DNA from: Mucilaginibacter yixingensis
Lineage (GTDB): Bacteria > Bacteroidota > Bacteroidia > Sphingobacteriales > Sphingobacteriaceae
Length of the DNA: 64,000 bases
Reading direction: 5' to 3'
NCBI RefSeq assembly: GCF_041080815.1
Contig: NZ_CP160205.1
Location: forward strand, 5,293,929 to 5,357,928
Of the stretch, positions 50,327 to 58,714 are shown one piece after another. The translations under genes and the position numbers were made by a program. Below the pieces are notes generated by a model. It was not told the origin of the DNA. It was given only the letters and a program-made list of their open reading frames with translations, and did not search any database. Each line of letters begins with the position of its first letter. Position 1 is the first letter of the stretch.

Positions 50327-51034
50327 TCAGGAACAGAAGATGAGGAATATGGTTGGCTTTTTATGCAAATCTGGCAGTTGTTTTTTCCAGGCTGCTATGG
50401 TTTGGGTTTGTACCATTTCGTCGGCCGCGGTCAGGTTGCAGGCAATGCACAAACGGGTTGCCGGCTTGAGGCTGCGCAAAATTTCTTCCAGCAGTTGATT
50501 GTTGCGGAAAGGAGTTTCAATAAAAAGCTGTGTTTGTTTAAAACGCTCTGCCTGGCCTTCCAGGTCTTTCAGTCGCTTGGCGCGCTGCACTTTATCTATC
50601 GGCAGGTAGCCATGAAAAGTAAAGCTCTGGCCGTTAAAGCCTGACGCCATCAGCGCCAGCAAAATAGAACTTGGGCCAACCAGTGGCACCACTTTAATAT
50701 TACGTCGATGCGCTTCGGCTACAATATCTGCACCCGGATCGGCCACGCCGGGGCAGCCGGCTTCGCTCATCAGGCCAACATCTTTGCCGACCACCAATCC
50801 GCTGAAAAAGTCGCCTAAGCCTTTATCGCGTTGATGTTTGCCGTAGTCGTGAATGGTAAGTTCACTTTGCGGAATCTTCAACCCGGCCTCTTTCAGAAAG
50901 CGGCGGGCGGTTTTCTCATTCTCTACAATATACTCACTTAGCTGATTGATGGTATCAACCAGGTAGGGCGTAAAAGATTTGCGCGCAGCATCGTCGGCTA
51001 GGGGGACGGGAATGAGGTATAAAGTTCCAGGCAT
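50327..51034 (-). CDS. RsmI-like SAM-dependent methyltransferase (paralogue)
   Basis: A 235-residue tetrapyrrole-methylase-fold protein related to RsmI but distinct from the true rsmI at 39128. It has LYLIPVPLADDAARKSF at the start, GLMSEAGCPGVADPGADIVA, and LVGPSSILLALMASGFNGQS. The GDAGTPAISDPG loop of RsmI is changed to SEAGCPGVADPG, so the target may differ. A second RsmI-like protein of this type is common in Bacteroidota. The start lies at the edge of a family D repeat. Confidence 0.88.
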   Translation of the reverse strand: MPGTLYLIPVPLADDAARKSFTPYLVDTINQLSEYIVENEKTARRFLKEAGLKIPQSELTIHDYGKHQRDKGLGDFFSGLVVGKDVGLMSEAGCPGVADPGADIVAEAHRRNIKVVPLVGPSSILLALMASGFNGQSFTFHGYLPIDKVQRAKRLKDLEGQAERFKQTQLFIETPFRNNQLLEEILRSLKPATRLCIACNLTAADEMVQTQTIAAWKKQLPDLHKKPTIFLIFCS

Positions 51035-51035
51035 A

Positions 51036-51158
51036 AACCCCTCCTAAATCCTCCCCGAGGGGGAGGACTTTCCTTTTAATGAGTGAATATTTTGTGTTGA
51101 TGCCATCGACTTGCTGTATTTTAAAGCCCTCTCCTTTGGGGAGGGTTGGGAGGGGTAG
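51036..51158. repeat. Family D inverted repeat, intact copy
   Basis: Left arm acccctcctaaatcctcccc (from 51038) and right arm tctcctttggggagggttgg, ending 51158, pair imperfectly around a roughly 50-bp AT-rich centre. It fills the gap between the aminotransferase and RsmI-like genes exactly. Confidence 0.88.
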
Positions 51159-52415
51159 TTATTTCAATTTCTCCAGCGCAGCTTTAATTCTGCCCGGTAC
51201 TTCTTTAATATCGTCCAGCGAGGTAGCGCCTACCGATGCCCTGAACCAGCAAACGTCATGACCGGTACCAAAGGCCGAGAATGGCACCAGGGCCACTTTG
51301 GCTTCTTTGATGAGGTAGAAGTTTACATCGGTCGAGTCTTTCAGTAAATCACCTTCTGGTGTGGTTTTGCCCACGTAATCAACTTTAATGGTTAAATAGA
51401 TGGCACCCATTGGTTCGATAGAATCAACCTGAAGGCCGTCGGCTTTCATTTGTTGAAAACCTTCGTGCAGTACCGTCAGGCTGTCTTGTACTTTGGCTTT
51501 CAGGTCCTCTAAGTATTCGTTTACCTGGTCGTCATGTTTTAAAAACTCGGCCATGGCCACCTGCTCTGGTTTTGGCGCCCAGGCACCCATGTGGCCCACA
51601 ATGGCCTTCATGTTTTCAATAATATGGGCCGGACCGAAGCCCCAGCCCACACGCACGCCGGTAGCGGCAAAGCATTTAGAGCTGCCATCAACAAAAATGG
51701 TAACATCTTTAAGTTGCGGGCGCAGGGTTACCGGGTTGAAGTGCTCGTGGCTGCCAAAGGTTAGTTGCGAGTAGATTTGATCGTACAGCAGGTACAGCGG
51801 TTTCTCGCCCGCGGCACGGGTTTTGTTTTCGGCAATTACCAGGTCGCAAATTTCTTCCAGGTCTTTCTTTTTGAACATGGTGCCTGTCGGGTTCAGCGGC
51901 GAGCACAGGGCCAGCAGCGTAGCACCTTTCAGGTGCGGACGCAGTTCATCCGCCGTAGGCATAAAATTATTTTCGGGCCTGGTTTGCACCATCACTGCGT
52001 TGGCGCTGGTTAAATCTGAGTAGTGGTTGTTGTTCCATGACGGACCAGGGAAAACCACTTTATCGCCCGGATCTACAATGGCCAGAAAGGTAGAGTAAAT
52101 CAGCGGACGTGAACCGCCAGAGATCAGAATCTGATTAGCCGGATACTCCAAGCCCATGCGCTCATTTAAAAAAGCAGAAACGCTTTGACGCAAAATCAGC
52201 TCGCCATCTGCAGACGGGTAGTTGGTTTGGTTGTGGGCATAAGCATCAACAATACCTGCCTTTAATGGTGCTGGGATGGGGTACAGGTTAGAATTAAAAT
52301 CGCCAATGGTGAGGTTGGCAATGTTTTGTCCTTGTTTTTTCAGCTCGTTAATCTCGCCGGCTATTTTAATGATCTCAGAGCCGCTAAGGTTCTGAGCCAG
52401 TTTAGATATACTCAT
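51159..52415 (-). CDS. Class I/II pyridoxal-phosphate aminotransferase
   Basis: A 418-residue fold-type I aminotransferase. It has NLTIGDFNSNLYPIP near the start, LISGGSRPLIYSTFLA, the substrate segment LCSPLNPTGTMFKKKDLEE, and the PLP lysine in FVDGSSKCFAATGVRVGWGF. It resembles aspartate or aromatic aminotransferases, but the exact substrate cannot be told. The RsmI-like gene and the FAD monooxygenase follow on the same strand. Confidence 0.92.
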   Translation of the reverse strand: MSISKLAQNLSGSEIIKIAGEINELKKQGQNIANLTIGDFNSNLYPIPAPLKAGIVDAYAHNQTNYPSADGELILRQSVSAFLNERMGLEYPANQILISGGSRPLIYSTFLAIVDPGDKVVFPGPSWNNNHYSDLTSANAVMVQTRPENNFMPTADELRPHLKGATLLALCSPLNPTGTMFKKKDLEEICDLVIAENKTRAAGEKPLYLLYDQIYSQLTFGSHEHFNPVTLRPQLKDVTIFVDGSSKCFAATGVRVGWGFGPAHIIENMKAIVGHMGAWAPKPEQVAMAEFLKHDDQVNEYLEDLKAKVQDSLTVLHEGFQQMKADGLQVDSIEPMGAIYLTIKVDYVGKTTPEGDLLKDSTDVNFYLIKEAKVALVPFSAFGTGHDVCWFRASVGATSLDDIKEVPGRIKAALEKLK

Positions 52416-52558
52416 TTTATTTTTATAGGCTGTTTATACCAGGCAAATATAGCGTTACCGCCTGTAACACACCGGGCGTGGGTTAACTTTTTTCTGTTTT
52501 TACATTGCGGTGCCATATTGGCAAAACGCTTGGACTTTAATAGTTTGAGTTGTTTTAT

Positions 52559-52566
52559 TATCTTTG
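52559..52566 (+). promoter_or_regulatory. -7 promoter box for trhO
   Basis: TATCTTTG fully matches the consensus, 41 nt before the ATG at 52608. Confidence 0.5.
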
Positions 52567-52607
52567 CAGCTGCATTAAACGCCGTTTGCAGCGGTATCAA
52601 TGAATTT

Positions 52608-53561
52608 ATGAGCAAGTATCAAACCCTGTTGTATTACTGCTATACAACCATCCAGAACGCGGAGCAATTTGCCGCAGATCACCTTAAATTTTGTAAAAGC
52701 ATTGGCTTAACCGGCAGGATCATTGTTGCCGATGAAGGCCTGAACGGTACCGTTTCCGGCGCACCCGAAGCTTGTCAGGCTTATATGGATGCCGTAATGG
52801 CCGACGAGCGTTTTGCCAAAACCGAGTTTAAGATTGATAACGTTGACGAGCCTTCATTTGTGAAAATGCACGTGCGTTATAAATCAGAGATCGTACACTC
52901 TGGCTTGCGTGATCCGCAGATCATCAACCCGAACATCCGTACCGGGAAACATCTGGAGCCGGTAGACTTTCTGGCGATGAAAGACCGTGATGATGTGGTG
53001 ATACTGGATGTGCGTTCTAACTATGAGCACTCTTTAGGCAAATTCAAGAATGCCATTACGCTGGATATTGAGAACTTCCGCGATTTTCCGGACAAGATCA
53101 ATGAGCTGGCTCAGTATAAAGACAAAAAAATCCTGACCTATTGCACCGGCGGTATTAAATGCGAGAAAGCATCGGCCTTGTTGTTGCAAGAAGGTTTTGA
53201 AGATGTATACCAGCTGCACGGCGGTATCATTAAATACGGCAAAGAAGCCGGTGGCGAAGATTTTGAGGGTAAATGCTACGTGTTTGATAATCGCTTAGCG
53301 GTAGACGTAAACTCGGTAAACCCGGTAACTATCTCAACCTGTCGTAACTGCGGTAAAACCACCGACAAGATGATAAACTGCGCTAATCCGGAGTGCAACG
53401 AACACTTTACCCAGTGCGAAGAGTGCGGCACCCAAATGGAAGGCTGCTGCAGCGCCGAGTGCCAAACCCACCCGCGCAAGCGTGTGTATGACGGTACCGG
53501 CTACTATGTAAAAGTGCCGCAACCAGTGAATGTGAAGAAGGTTAAGGTTGCAGAAGCTTAA
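52608..53561 (+). CDS. trhO: tRNA uridine(34) hydroxylase TrhO (rhodanese family)
   Basis: A 317-residue enzyme that hydroxylates U34 of some tRNAs, giving 5-hydroxyuridine using O2. It has an N-terminal acylphosphatase-like domain (GRIIVADEGLNGTVSGA, FKIDNVDEPSFVKMHVRYKS), a rhodanese domain with catalytic Cys in ILTYCTGGIKCEKASALL, and a Cys-rich zinc-binding tail (CRNCGKTTDKMINCANPECN). The frame is open from 52326, but the MSKYQTLLYYC start is the family start. Confidence 0.94.
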   Translation: MSKYQTLLYYCYTTIQNAEQFAADHLKFCKSIGLTGRIIVADEGLNGTVSGAPEACQAYMDAVMADERFAKTEFKIDNVDEPSFVKMHVRYKSEIVHSGLRDPQIINPNIRTGKHLEPVDFLAMKDRDDVVILDVRSNYEHSLGKFKNAITLDIENFRDFPDKINELAQYKDKKILTYCTGGIKCEKASALLLQEGFEDVYQLHGGIIKYGKEAGGEDFEGKCYVFDNRLAVDVNSVNPVTISTCRNCGKTTDKMINCANPECNEHFTQCEECGTQMEGCCSAECQTHPRKRVYDGTGYYVKVPQPVNVKKVKVAEA

Positions 53562-53585
53562 TCTGCTGCAAGTGATAGTATAAAG

Positions 53586-53620
53586 AAGCGCCGTTGGATT
53601 CCAGCGACGCTTTTGTTTTT
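53586..53620 (+). terminator. Terminator after trhO
   Basis: Stem aagcg / cgctt (53586-53590 with 53608-53612), inner cgttgga / tccagcg, then TTTTG TTTTT. Confidence 0.75.
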
Positions 53621-53624
53621 ATAA

Positions 53625-53711
53625 GTCATCCCGAACTTGTTTCGGGACCCCACTGGACAGTTTAGCACGCTTGCTAAGCGTATGGGGTGCCAAAACAAGT
53701 TCGGCATGACC
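53625..53711. repeat. Family B inverted repeat
   Basis: Arms gtcatcccgaacttgtttcg / aaacaagttcggcatgac pair, with inner gggaccccact / atggggtgcc. Confidence 0.88.
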
Positions 53712-53859
53712 TGCATAATCAAGTAACCATCCCAGTCACCAACATCCCTGTTTTAAATCAAAACAAATACCTAACTTGCCATTATGTCATTTTAAAACGT
53801 GTTTTGTAACATCGGTATGGCATTTGACATCTAACACCTAAATTAATCAACATAGAAAA

Positions 53860-54438
53860 ATGAAAAACTTACTGATAGTAATTGGCATTGTTGTAGTTAT
53901 TGCTTTAATGGGCGGTTGCTCATATAACGGCATGGTACAGAAAGACGAGACCGTGAAAAGCAAATGGGGCGAAGTACAAACCCAGTACCAGCGCCGTGCA
54001 GATCTGATCCCGAACCTGGTAGCTACCGTTAAAGGCGAAGCCAAGTTTGAGCAAGGTACGCTGACTGCCGTTACCGAGGCTCGTGCTAAGGCAACTTCTA
54101 TCCAGGTTGATCCGAACAAGCTGACTCCTGAAAACGTTGCCAAATACCAGGCTGCACAAGGTCAGCTGAGCGCTGCTTTGGGCCGATTGATAGTTGCATC
54201 AGAACGCTATCCGGATCTTAAAGCTAACGACAGCTTTAAACAATTAAGCGCCCAACTGGAAGGTACTGAAAATCGTATTGGCATGGCCCGTAAAGATTTT
54301 AACGATGCCGTGCAAGATTATAACAGCAAGATCCGTGCGTTTCCGGCTAACATTGTGGCAGGTATAGCCGGCTTTAAAGAGAAAGGCTATTTTGCTGCCG
54401 AAGCCGGCTCTGACAAAGCGCCGAAAGTAGAATTTTAA
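53860..54438 (+). CDS. LemA family protein
   Basis: A 192-residue protein with one N-terminal membrane helix (LLIVIGIVVVIALMGG) and a helical periplasmic domain. A Cys just after the helix (GGCSYNG) resembles but does not match a strict lipobox. Family blocks are YQRRADLIPNLVATVKGEA and ENRIGMARKDFNDAVQDYN, NFPANIVAG-like at FPANIVAGIAGFKEKGYF. First gene of a lemA-TPM-TPM operon; LemA and TPM genes are often together, but the role is unclear. Confidence 0.93.
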   Translation: MKNLLIVIGIVVVIALMGGCSYNGMVQKDETVKSKWGEVQTQYQRRADLIPNLVATVKGEAKFEQGTLTAVTEARAKATSIQVDPNKLTPENVAKYQAAQGQLSAALGRLIVASERYPDLKANDSFKQLSAQLEGTENRIGMARKDFNDAVQDYNSKIRAFPANIVAGIAGFKEKGYFAAEAGSDKAPKVEF

Positions 54439-54442
54439 TAGC

Positions 54443-54540
54443 TAATGAGTGGATGAGTGAAGGATTGAATGAGTGATATTTAAGATTATTCGCTTCTTCA
54501 ACCCTTCACTCATTCAAAATTCAATCCTTCACTCATTCAA
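54443..54540. repeat. Family F inverted repeat
   Basis: gatgagtgaaggattgaatg (from about 54452) with cattcaatccttcactcatt on the right side (54517-54539 region). Sits between lemA and the first TPM gene, in an operon. Confidence 0.8.
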
Positions 54541-54545
54541 AAAAG

Positions 54546-54983
54546 ATGGCCCGATTTACCGAAGAAGAGCAATTGCAGATTCGCAGAGCCGTTGAGCTGG
54601 CGGAGGCTAGCACCAGCGGCGAAATACGTGTTTGCATTGAGAAAAAATGCGATGTGGAGCCATTGGAGCGTGCCACACAGTATTTTGAGCAGTTAAATAT
54701 GCACAAAACGCGTCTGCGCAATGGTGTGCTGATCTACCTGGCTACGGTTGATCGTAAATTTGCCATAATTGGCGATGGCGGGATCAATGAGCTGGTACCA
54801 GCCGATTTTTGGGACAGTACCAAAGAGGCCATGCTGGAACAATTTAAATACGGCAAACTGGTAGAGGGTATCATAACCGGATTACAGATGGCTGGCCAAC
54901 AACTGAAAAAATACTTCCCCCACCAGGATAACGACCGTAATGAACTGCCGGACGATATTGCCTTTATGGATGGCGAAGACTAA
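54546..54983 (+). CDS. TPM domain-containing protein, small
   Basis: A 145-residue TPM-domain protein without a signal peptide (RFTEEEQLQIRRAVELAEAS, then TSGEIRVCIEKKCDVEPLE and GVLIYLATVDRKFAIIGDGG). It is short and acidic toward the C-terminus. The second gene of the lemA operon, 107 nt after lemA. Confidence 0.88.
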   Translation: MARFTEEEQLQIRRAVELAEASTSGEIRVCIEKKCDVEPLERATQYFEQLNMHKTRLRNGVLIYLATVDRKFAIIGDGGINELVPADFWDSTKEAMLEQFKYGKLVEGIITGLQMAGQQLKKYFPHQDNDRNELPDDIAFMDGED

Positions 54984-54995
54984 ATTGTGTACACA

Positions 54996-55808
54996 ATGTT
55001 TAAGAAACTGATATTGAGCCTGGCGTTGGTGCTGGCCATTGGGGCGGCCTTCGGGCAGGAGTTTCCGGCCAAACCGTCTACCCTGGTTGCCGATTATACC
55101 AACACCCTTACCGACGAACAGAAAACCCAGCTGGAACAAAAACTTGTAGCTTTTGATGATTCAACATCGGTGCAGGTTGCGGTAGTGATGATGCAATCTA
55201 CCGGCGATTATGATATTAATGAATATGCCGCGCTGCTGGGCCGTAAATGGGGCGTGGGGCAGAAAGATAAGAACAATGGCGTGGTGGTGCTGGTGGCGCT
55301 TAAAGACCACAAAATGAGCATCCAAACCGGCTATGGCTCTGAAGGGATGCTGCCTGACGCTATTACCCATCAGATTATTGAGAACGATATGAAGCCCAAT
55401 TTTAAACAGGGCGATTTCTTTGGCGGCTTGAATGCTGCTGTAGATGATATTATCCGTTATAACAAAGGTGAGTACAAGAACGATCATCCGCGTCAAAAAG
55501 CTGTAAAGCAAGACGATGGCGGTCCGGCCGGATTCATTATCATCATTGTTATTTTTATACTGATCATGGTTTTCCGCAGACGTGGCGGCGGTGGTGGCAA
55601 CATCATCGGTGGTCGCGGTTCTGCTAGTCCGTTCTGGTGGTTCCTGGCCGGCTCAATGATGAACGGCGGCAACCGCGGAGACGGTTGGGGCGGTGGCTCA
55701 TCTGGCAGCGGTTGGAGCGGCGGCGGCGGTTCATCCGGCGGCGGCGGTGGTTTCGGTGGTTTTGGCGGCGGCAGCTTCGGCGGCGGCGGTTCTTCCGGTA
55801 GCTGGTAG
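54996..55808 (+). CDS. TPM domain-containing membrane protein (YgcG-like)
   Basis: A 270-residue exported protein: signal peptide LILSLALVLAIGAAFGQ, a TPM domain (about 25-150; LVADYTNTLTDEQKTQLEQK and GVVVLVALKDHKMSIQTGYG), a transmembrane segment (GFIIIIVIFILIMVF, about 177-191), and a Gly/Ser-rich tail with GGG repeats, as in YgcG-type proteins. The last gene of the lemA operon, 12 nt after the small TPM gene. The GTG at 54987 is a weaker start. Confidence 0.9.
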   Translation: MFKKLILSLALVLAIGAAFGQEFPAKPSTLVADYTNTLTDEQKTQLEQKLVAFDDSTSVQVAVVMMQSTGDYDINEYAALLGRKWGVGQKDKNNGVVVLVALKDHKMSIQTGYGSEGMLPDAITHQIIENDMKPNFKQGDFFGGLNAAVDDIIRYNKGEYKNDHPRQKAVKQDDGGPAGFIIIIVIFILIMVFRRRGGGGGNIIGGRGSASPFWWFLAGSMMNGGNRGDGWGGGSSGSGWSGGGGSSGGGGGFGGFGGGSFGGGGSSGSW

Positions 55809-55818
55809 TTTTTTATAA

Positions 55819-55920
55819 GGTAAAAGCTGAAAGGTTAAAGGTAAAAGGTGCTTTTATTCTTTCGGTTTTTACTTCTGATAATAAAACCTTTCGCCTTTTT
55901 CCTTTATTCTTTCACCTCCC
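55819..55920. repeat. Family G inverted repeat (ctgaaaggttaaaggtaaaagg type)
   Basis: Left aaaggttaaaggtaaaaggt (about 55830-55849) and right ttttcctttattctttcacc (55897-55917 region) pair imperfectly. It fills the gap between the TPM gene and the next gene. Confidence 0.7.
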
Positions 55921-55926
55921 TAAAGA

Positions 55927-56322
55927 ATGTATCAACGCGATTATATATTAAACGAAGCGCGCAAGTTTGCCCAATTGCTGGCACGGTTAATGGGCCTGAA
56001 GGTGGATGGCGATGACGTGACCTTTCGGCAAGAGTTCAACGCTGCCCTGCAAGCCGAGTATGATATTGCGGCAGAAACCCTGCTGACGCTTGACGAAGAT
56101 GCATTTACCCAACACATTGAAAATGCTACCTACAGCCCCGAAAAACTAAATGCCCTCGGCCAGTTACTCTACGTTTATGCCGAACCTTTGGAGCAGAACG
56201 ATGACACCCGCCTGCTGCTGAAAAAAGTACTCATCATATTTGATGCTTTAGAAAGAAAACACCATTTTCAGGCGTTTGAAAACATTGCCAGGCGTAATGA
56301 TATTTTGCGCTTTTTGAATTGA
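55927..56322 (+). CDS. Small hypothetical protein
   Basis: A 131-residue protein that I do not recognise; helix-rich throughout, with no signal peptide, membrane segment or catalytic motif visible. It begins MYQRDYILNEARKFAQLLAR and ends KHHFQAFENIARRNDILRFL. The codon use is like that of its neighbours and the start follows the repeat with a reasonable gap, so it is probably a real gene. Confidence 0.7.
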   Translation: MYQRDYILNEARKFAQLLARLMGLKVDGDDVTFRQEFNAALQAEYDIAAETLLTLDEDAFTQHIENATYSPEKLNALGQLLYVYAEPLEQNDDTRLLLKKVLIIFDALERKHHFQAFENIARRNDILRFLN

Positions 56323-56364
56323 AAAATACATTAACCCTAATTGTGGGTTCACGTCATTAAAACA

Positions 56365-56460
56365 CGTCATTGCGAGGAACGAAGCAATCTCTGTACATGC
56401 AAAGCCGATTTGCCTATCGGACTGTCCTAAGCAGAGATTGCTTCGTTCCTCGCAATGACG
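56365..56460. repeat. Family A inverted repeat with perfect 29-bp arms
   Basis: The arms 56365-56393 and 56432-56460 are exact reverse complements (cgtcattgcgaggaacgaag... ), with a 38-nt centre. This is the best-preserved copy in the window. Confidence 0.95.
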
Positions 56461-56507
56461 TAAGGATATTGACTCGTAATTACCACTCCCAAAATCAACT
56501 ACATCCC

Positions 56508-57053
56508 ATGAAATGGAAAGTCTGCGCTTCTGAATACATCCACAAAGGCCCATGGGCCACCCTGCGTACCGATCATTGCGAAATGCCTGACGGCCGGCAG
56601 GTAAAAGATTATTATGTGCTGGAATACCCTAATTGGGTAAACGCCGTAGCCGTAACCGAAGAAGGTAAAGTGTTGATGGTTCGTCAATACCGCCATGCTG
56701 CGGGCATCGTATCGCTGGAAATTCCCGGCGGCGTAATTGATGATGGCGAGGCCCCGGAAGTAGCCATGCGTCGCGAGCTGCTGGAAGAAACAGGTTACCA
56801 GTTTGATGATATCGAGCTGATTTCAGTCGTTTATGCCAATCCGTCAACAGCTAATAATCACACCTATTGCTACCTGGCCCGCAACGGCAAAAAAGTACAG
56901 GAGCAGGAACTTGACCCTACCGAAGACATTCAGGTTGAAGAATACACCCTGGCTGAGATAAAGCAACTTTTAGCCGAAAACAAAATTGCCCAGGCACTGC
57001 ATTGCACCGGCTTGTTTTATGCGTTATGGAAGTTGGGGGAGATAGCCCTGTAG
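56508..57053 (+). CDS. NUDIX hydrolase, ADP-ribose pyrophosphatase-like
   Basis: A 181-residue NUDIX enzyme. The box GGVIDDGEAPEVAMRRELLE continues with ETGY and fits G-x5-E-x7-R-E-U-x-E-E-x-G-U. The upstream VRQYRHAAGIVSLEIPGG pattern is that of ADP-ribose pyrophosphatases, which split ADP-ribose to AMP and ribose-5-phosphate. The open frame begins inside the family A repeat at 56370; ATG 56508 was chosen because the extra residues are repeat-encoded. Confidence 0.9.
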   Translation: MKWKVCASEYIHKGPWATLRTDHCEMPDGRQVKDYYVLEYPNWVNAVAVTEEGKVLMVRQYRHAAGIVSLEIPGGVIDDGEAPEVAMRRELLEETGYQFDDIELISVVYANPSTANNHTYCYLARNGKKVQEQELDPTEDIQVEEYTLAEIKQLLAENKIAQALHCTGLFYALWKLGEIAL

Positions 57054-57062
57054 AATCCTAAA

Positions 57063-57133
57063 GTAGAGCCACATATTTTTGGCTCCCATAGATATGGTCT
57101 AAAAGCAAAAGAGCCACAAATATGTGGCTCTAC
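57063..57133. repeat. Family I inverted repeat (gtagagccacata type)
   Basis: Arms 57063-57085 and 57111-57133 pair with one mismatch (gtagagccacatattt... with ...aaatatgtggctctac). Confidence 0.85.
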
Positions 57134-57148
57134 ATGTTATTTCCATAT

Positions 57149-57235
57149 GTCATTTCGACCAACGGGAGAAATCTTCTCGATCATACATCCCGGCTGATCG
57201 CTACGAAAAGGTCCTTCACTTCGTTCAGGATGACA
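57149..57235. repeat. Degenerate family B-like repeat (tcatttcgaccaacgg type)
   Basis: The outer tgtcatttcgacc / aggatgaca arms pair weakly. It looks like a mixture of two B subtypes. Confidence 0.55.
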
Positions 57236-57248
57236 TCGTTAATAATTC

Positions 57249-57635
57249 TTAATTCAGCTTATACGATGCCACCAGGTAAAACTCTGGTATCTGCACGTTA
57301 AAAGTAGTGTTGTCCAGCAGGCGCACCATCTGGTACTCGCCTTTCATACTGCCCATATCGGTTTTGAGGTTACAGCCAGATACATACTCGTGGGTTTGGC
57401 CCGGCTCAATAACCGGTTGAATGCCAACCACGCCTTCGCCTTCCACTTCGCGGCGGGTGCTGTTGCTATCAAAAATGTGCCAGTGGCGGCGCATTAATTG
57501 CACGGTGTAACTACTCAGGTTTTCAATACTGATGCGATAGGCAAACATGAAGTGCTCGTTTGCCGGATTTGAGTACTCGGGCTGGTATTGGGTTTCTACC
57601 GTAATTTTAACACCTTCTGTAATCGTTGTCACCAT
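57249..57635 (-). CDS. apaG: ApaG family protein
   Basis: A 128-residue single ApaG domain (DUF525), a fibronectin-like fold. Diagnostic blocks are MFAYRISIENLSSYTVQLMR, RRHWHIFDSNSTRREVEGEG, and VVGIQPVIEPGQTHEYVSGC. Links to Co/Mg resistance come from genetics in enteric bacteria. A good promoter (57653-57683) and a clear Shine-Dalgarno-like ggaga 5-6 nt before the ATG are unusual in this window. It follows dusB in the same direction. Confidence 0.95.
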   Translation of the reverse strand: MVTTITEGVKITVETQYQPEYSNPANEHFMFAYRISIENLSSYTVQLMRRHWHIFDSNSTRREVEGEGVVGIQPVIEPGQTHEYVSGCNLKTDMGSMKGEYQMVRLLDNTTFNVQIPEFYLVASYKLN

Positions 57636-57652
57636 AGCAATCTCCTTTTTTT

Positions 57653-57683
57653 CAAATATATAGAACCGTTACACAAAAATCAA
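57653..57683 (-). promoter_or_regulatory. Promoter for apaG
   Basis: On the minus strand: TTG (57681-57683), a 20-nt spacer and TATATTTG (57653-57660). The -33 box touches the end of dusB. Confidence 0.55.
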
Positions 57684-58672
57684 GCCATCTGCTCGCTATA
57701 GTGTTCTGTAACACGGTGCAATATCTCGTCAATCTGCTCAAAAGTATCGGCCACCACCAGTTTCATGCGATATTCTTTAAAATGATCCAGTCCTTTAAAG
57801 TAATTGCTATAATGGCGGCGCATCTCAAAAATGCCCGTTTTGGGGCCTTTCCAGGCTATTGATTTCTCTAAATGTGTGCGGCAAACGTCTACACGTTCGG
57901 CAATAGTTGGCGGGGCCAGCATTTCGCCGGTTTTAAAATAATGTTTCACCTCGCGGAAAATCCACGGATAGCCAATGGCCGCACGACCGATCATCATGCC
58001 ATCCACTTCATATTGCATGCGCCATTCAGCAGCCTTTTGTGGCGAATCGATGTCGCCATTGCCAAAAATGGGGATTTTGATCCTCGGATTTTTACGGATC
58101 TGGTGGATCAAAGTCCAGTCGGCCACGCCTTTATACATCTGCGCACGGGTGCGGCCGTGTATGGTAAGCGCCTGAATGCCTACATCCTGCAGGCGTTCGG
58201 CTACTTCATAAACGTTTTTGGTGTTATCATCCCAGCCCAGGCGGGTTTTTACCGTTACTGGCAGGTGGGTGGCTTTAACAACGGCGCTGGTCATGGCCAC
58301 CATCTTGTCGATATCCTGCAGCAGGCTGGCGCCGGCACCACGACAGGCCACGTTTTTAACCGGGCAGCCGTAGTTGATATCCATCAGATCGGGACCAGCC
58401 GCGGTGGCAATCTCGGTAGCCTCGCGCATATGCTCAATATCACTGCCGAAGATCTGAATACCTATGGGGCGCTCATACTCAAATATGTCCAGCTTCTGGC
58501 GGCTTTTGGCGGCATCACGAATGAGGCCCTCACTGCTGATGAACTCGGTGTACATCAAATCTGCACCATTCTGCTTGCACACGTAACGAAAAGGCGGGTC
58601 GCTCACGTCCTCCATCGGGGCCAGCAGCAACGGAAAATCACCTAAATCAATATTTCCTATTTGTACAGACAT
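57680..58672 (-). CDS. dusB: tRNA-dihydrouridine synthase DusB
   Basis: An FMN enzyme of 330 residues that reduces specific tRNA uridines to dihydrouridine. FPLLLAPMEDVSDPPFRYVC is the N-terminal motif, DINYGCPVKNVACRGAGASL carries the catalytic Cys, KTRLGWDDNTKNVYEVA and ALTIHGRTRAQMYKGVADW are typical, as is IPIFGNGDIDSP. A -7 box lies upstream (58690-58697). Confidence 0.96.
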   Translation of the reverse strand: MSVQIGNIDLGDFPLLLAPMEDVSDPPFRYVCKQNGADLMYTEFISSEGLIRDAAKSRQKLDIFEYERPIGIQIFGSDIEHMREATEIATAAGPDLMDINYGCPVKNVACRGAGASLLQDIDKMVAMTSAVVKATHLPVTVKTRLGWDDNTKNVYEVAERLQDVGIQALTIHGRTRAQMYKGVADWTLIHQIRKNPRIKIPIFGNGDIDSPQKAAEWRMQYEVDGMMIGRAAIGYPWIFREVKHYFKTGEMLAPPTIAERVDVCRTHLEKSIAWKGPKTGIFEMRRHYSNYFKGLDHFKEYRMKLVVADTFEQIDEILHRVTEHYSEQMA

Positions 58673-58689
58673 GCTTATATTTAACCCTG

Positions 58690-58697
58690 CAAAAATA
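58690..58697 (-). promoter_or_regulatory. -7 promoter box for dusB
   Basis: TATTTTTG on the minus strand is a full consensus match, 17 nt before the ATG, giving a very short leader. Confidence 0.45.
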
Positions 58698-58714
58698 CGA
58701 TTTTTTAAAGTTTG

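Noticed and set aside
52326..52607. Longer N-terminus for trhO
   Set aside because: It overlaps the aminotransferase gene and its promoter region; the family start is at 52608.
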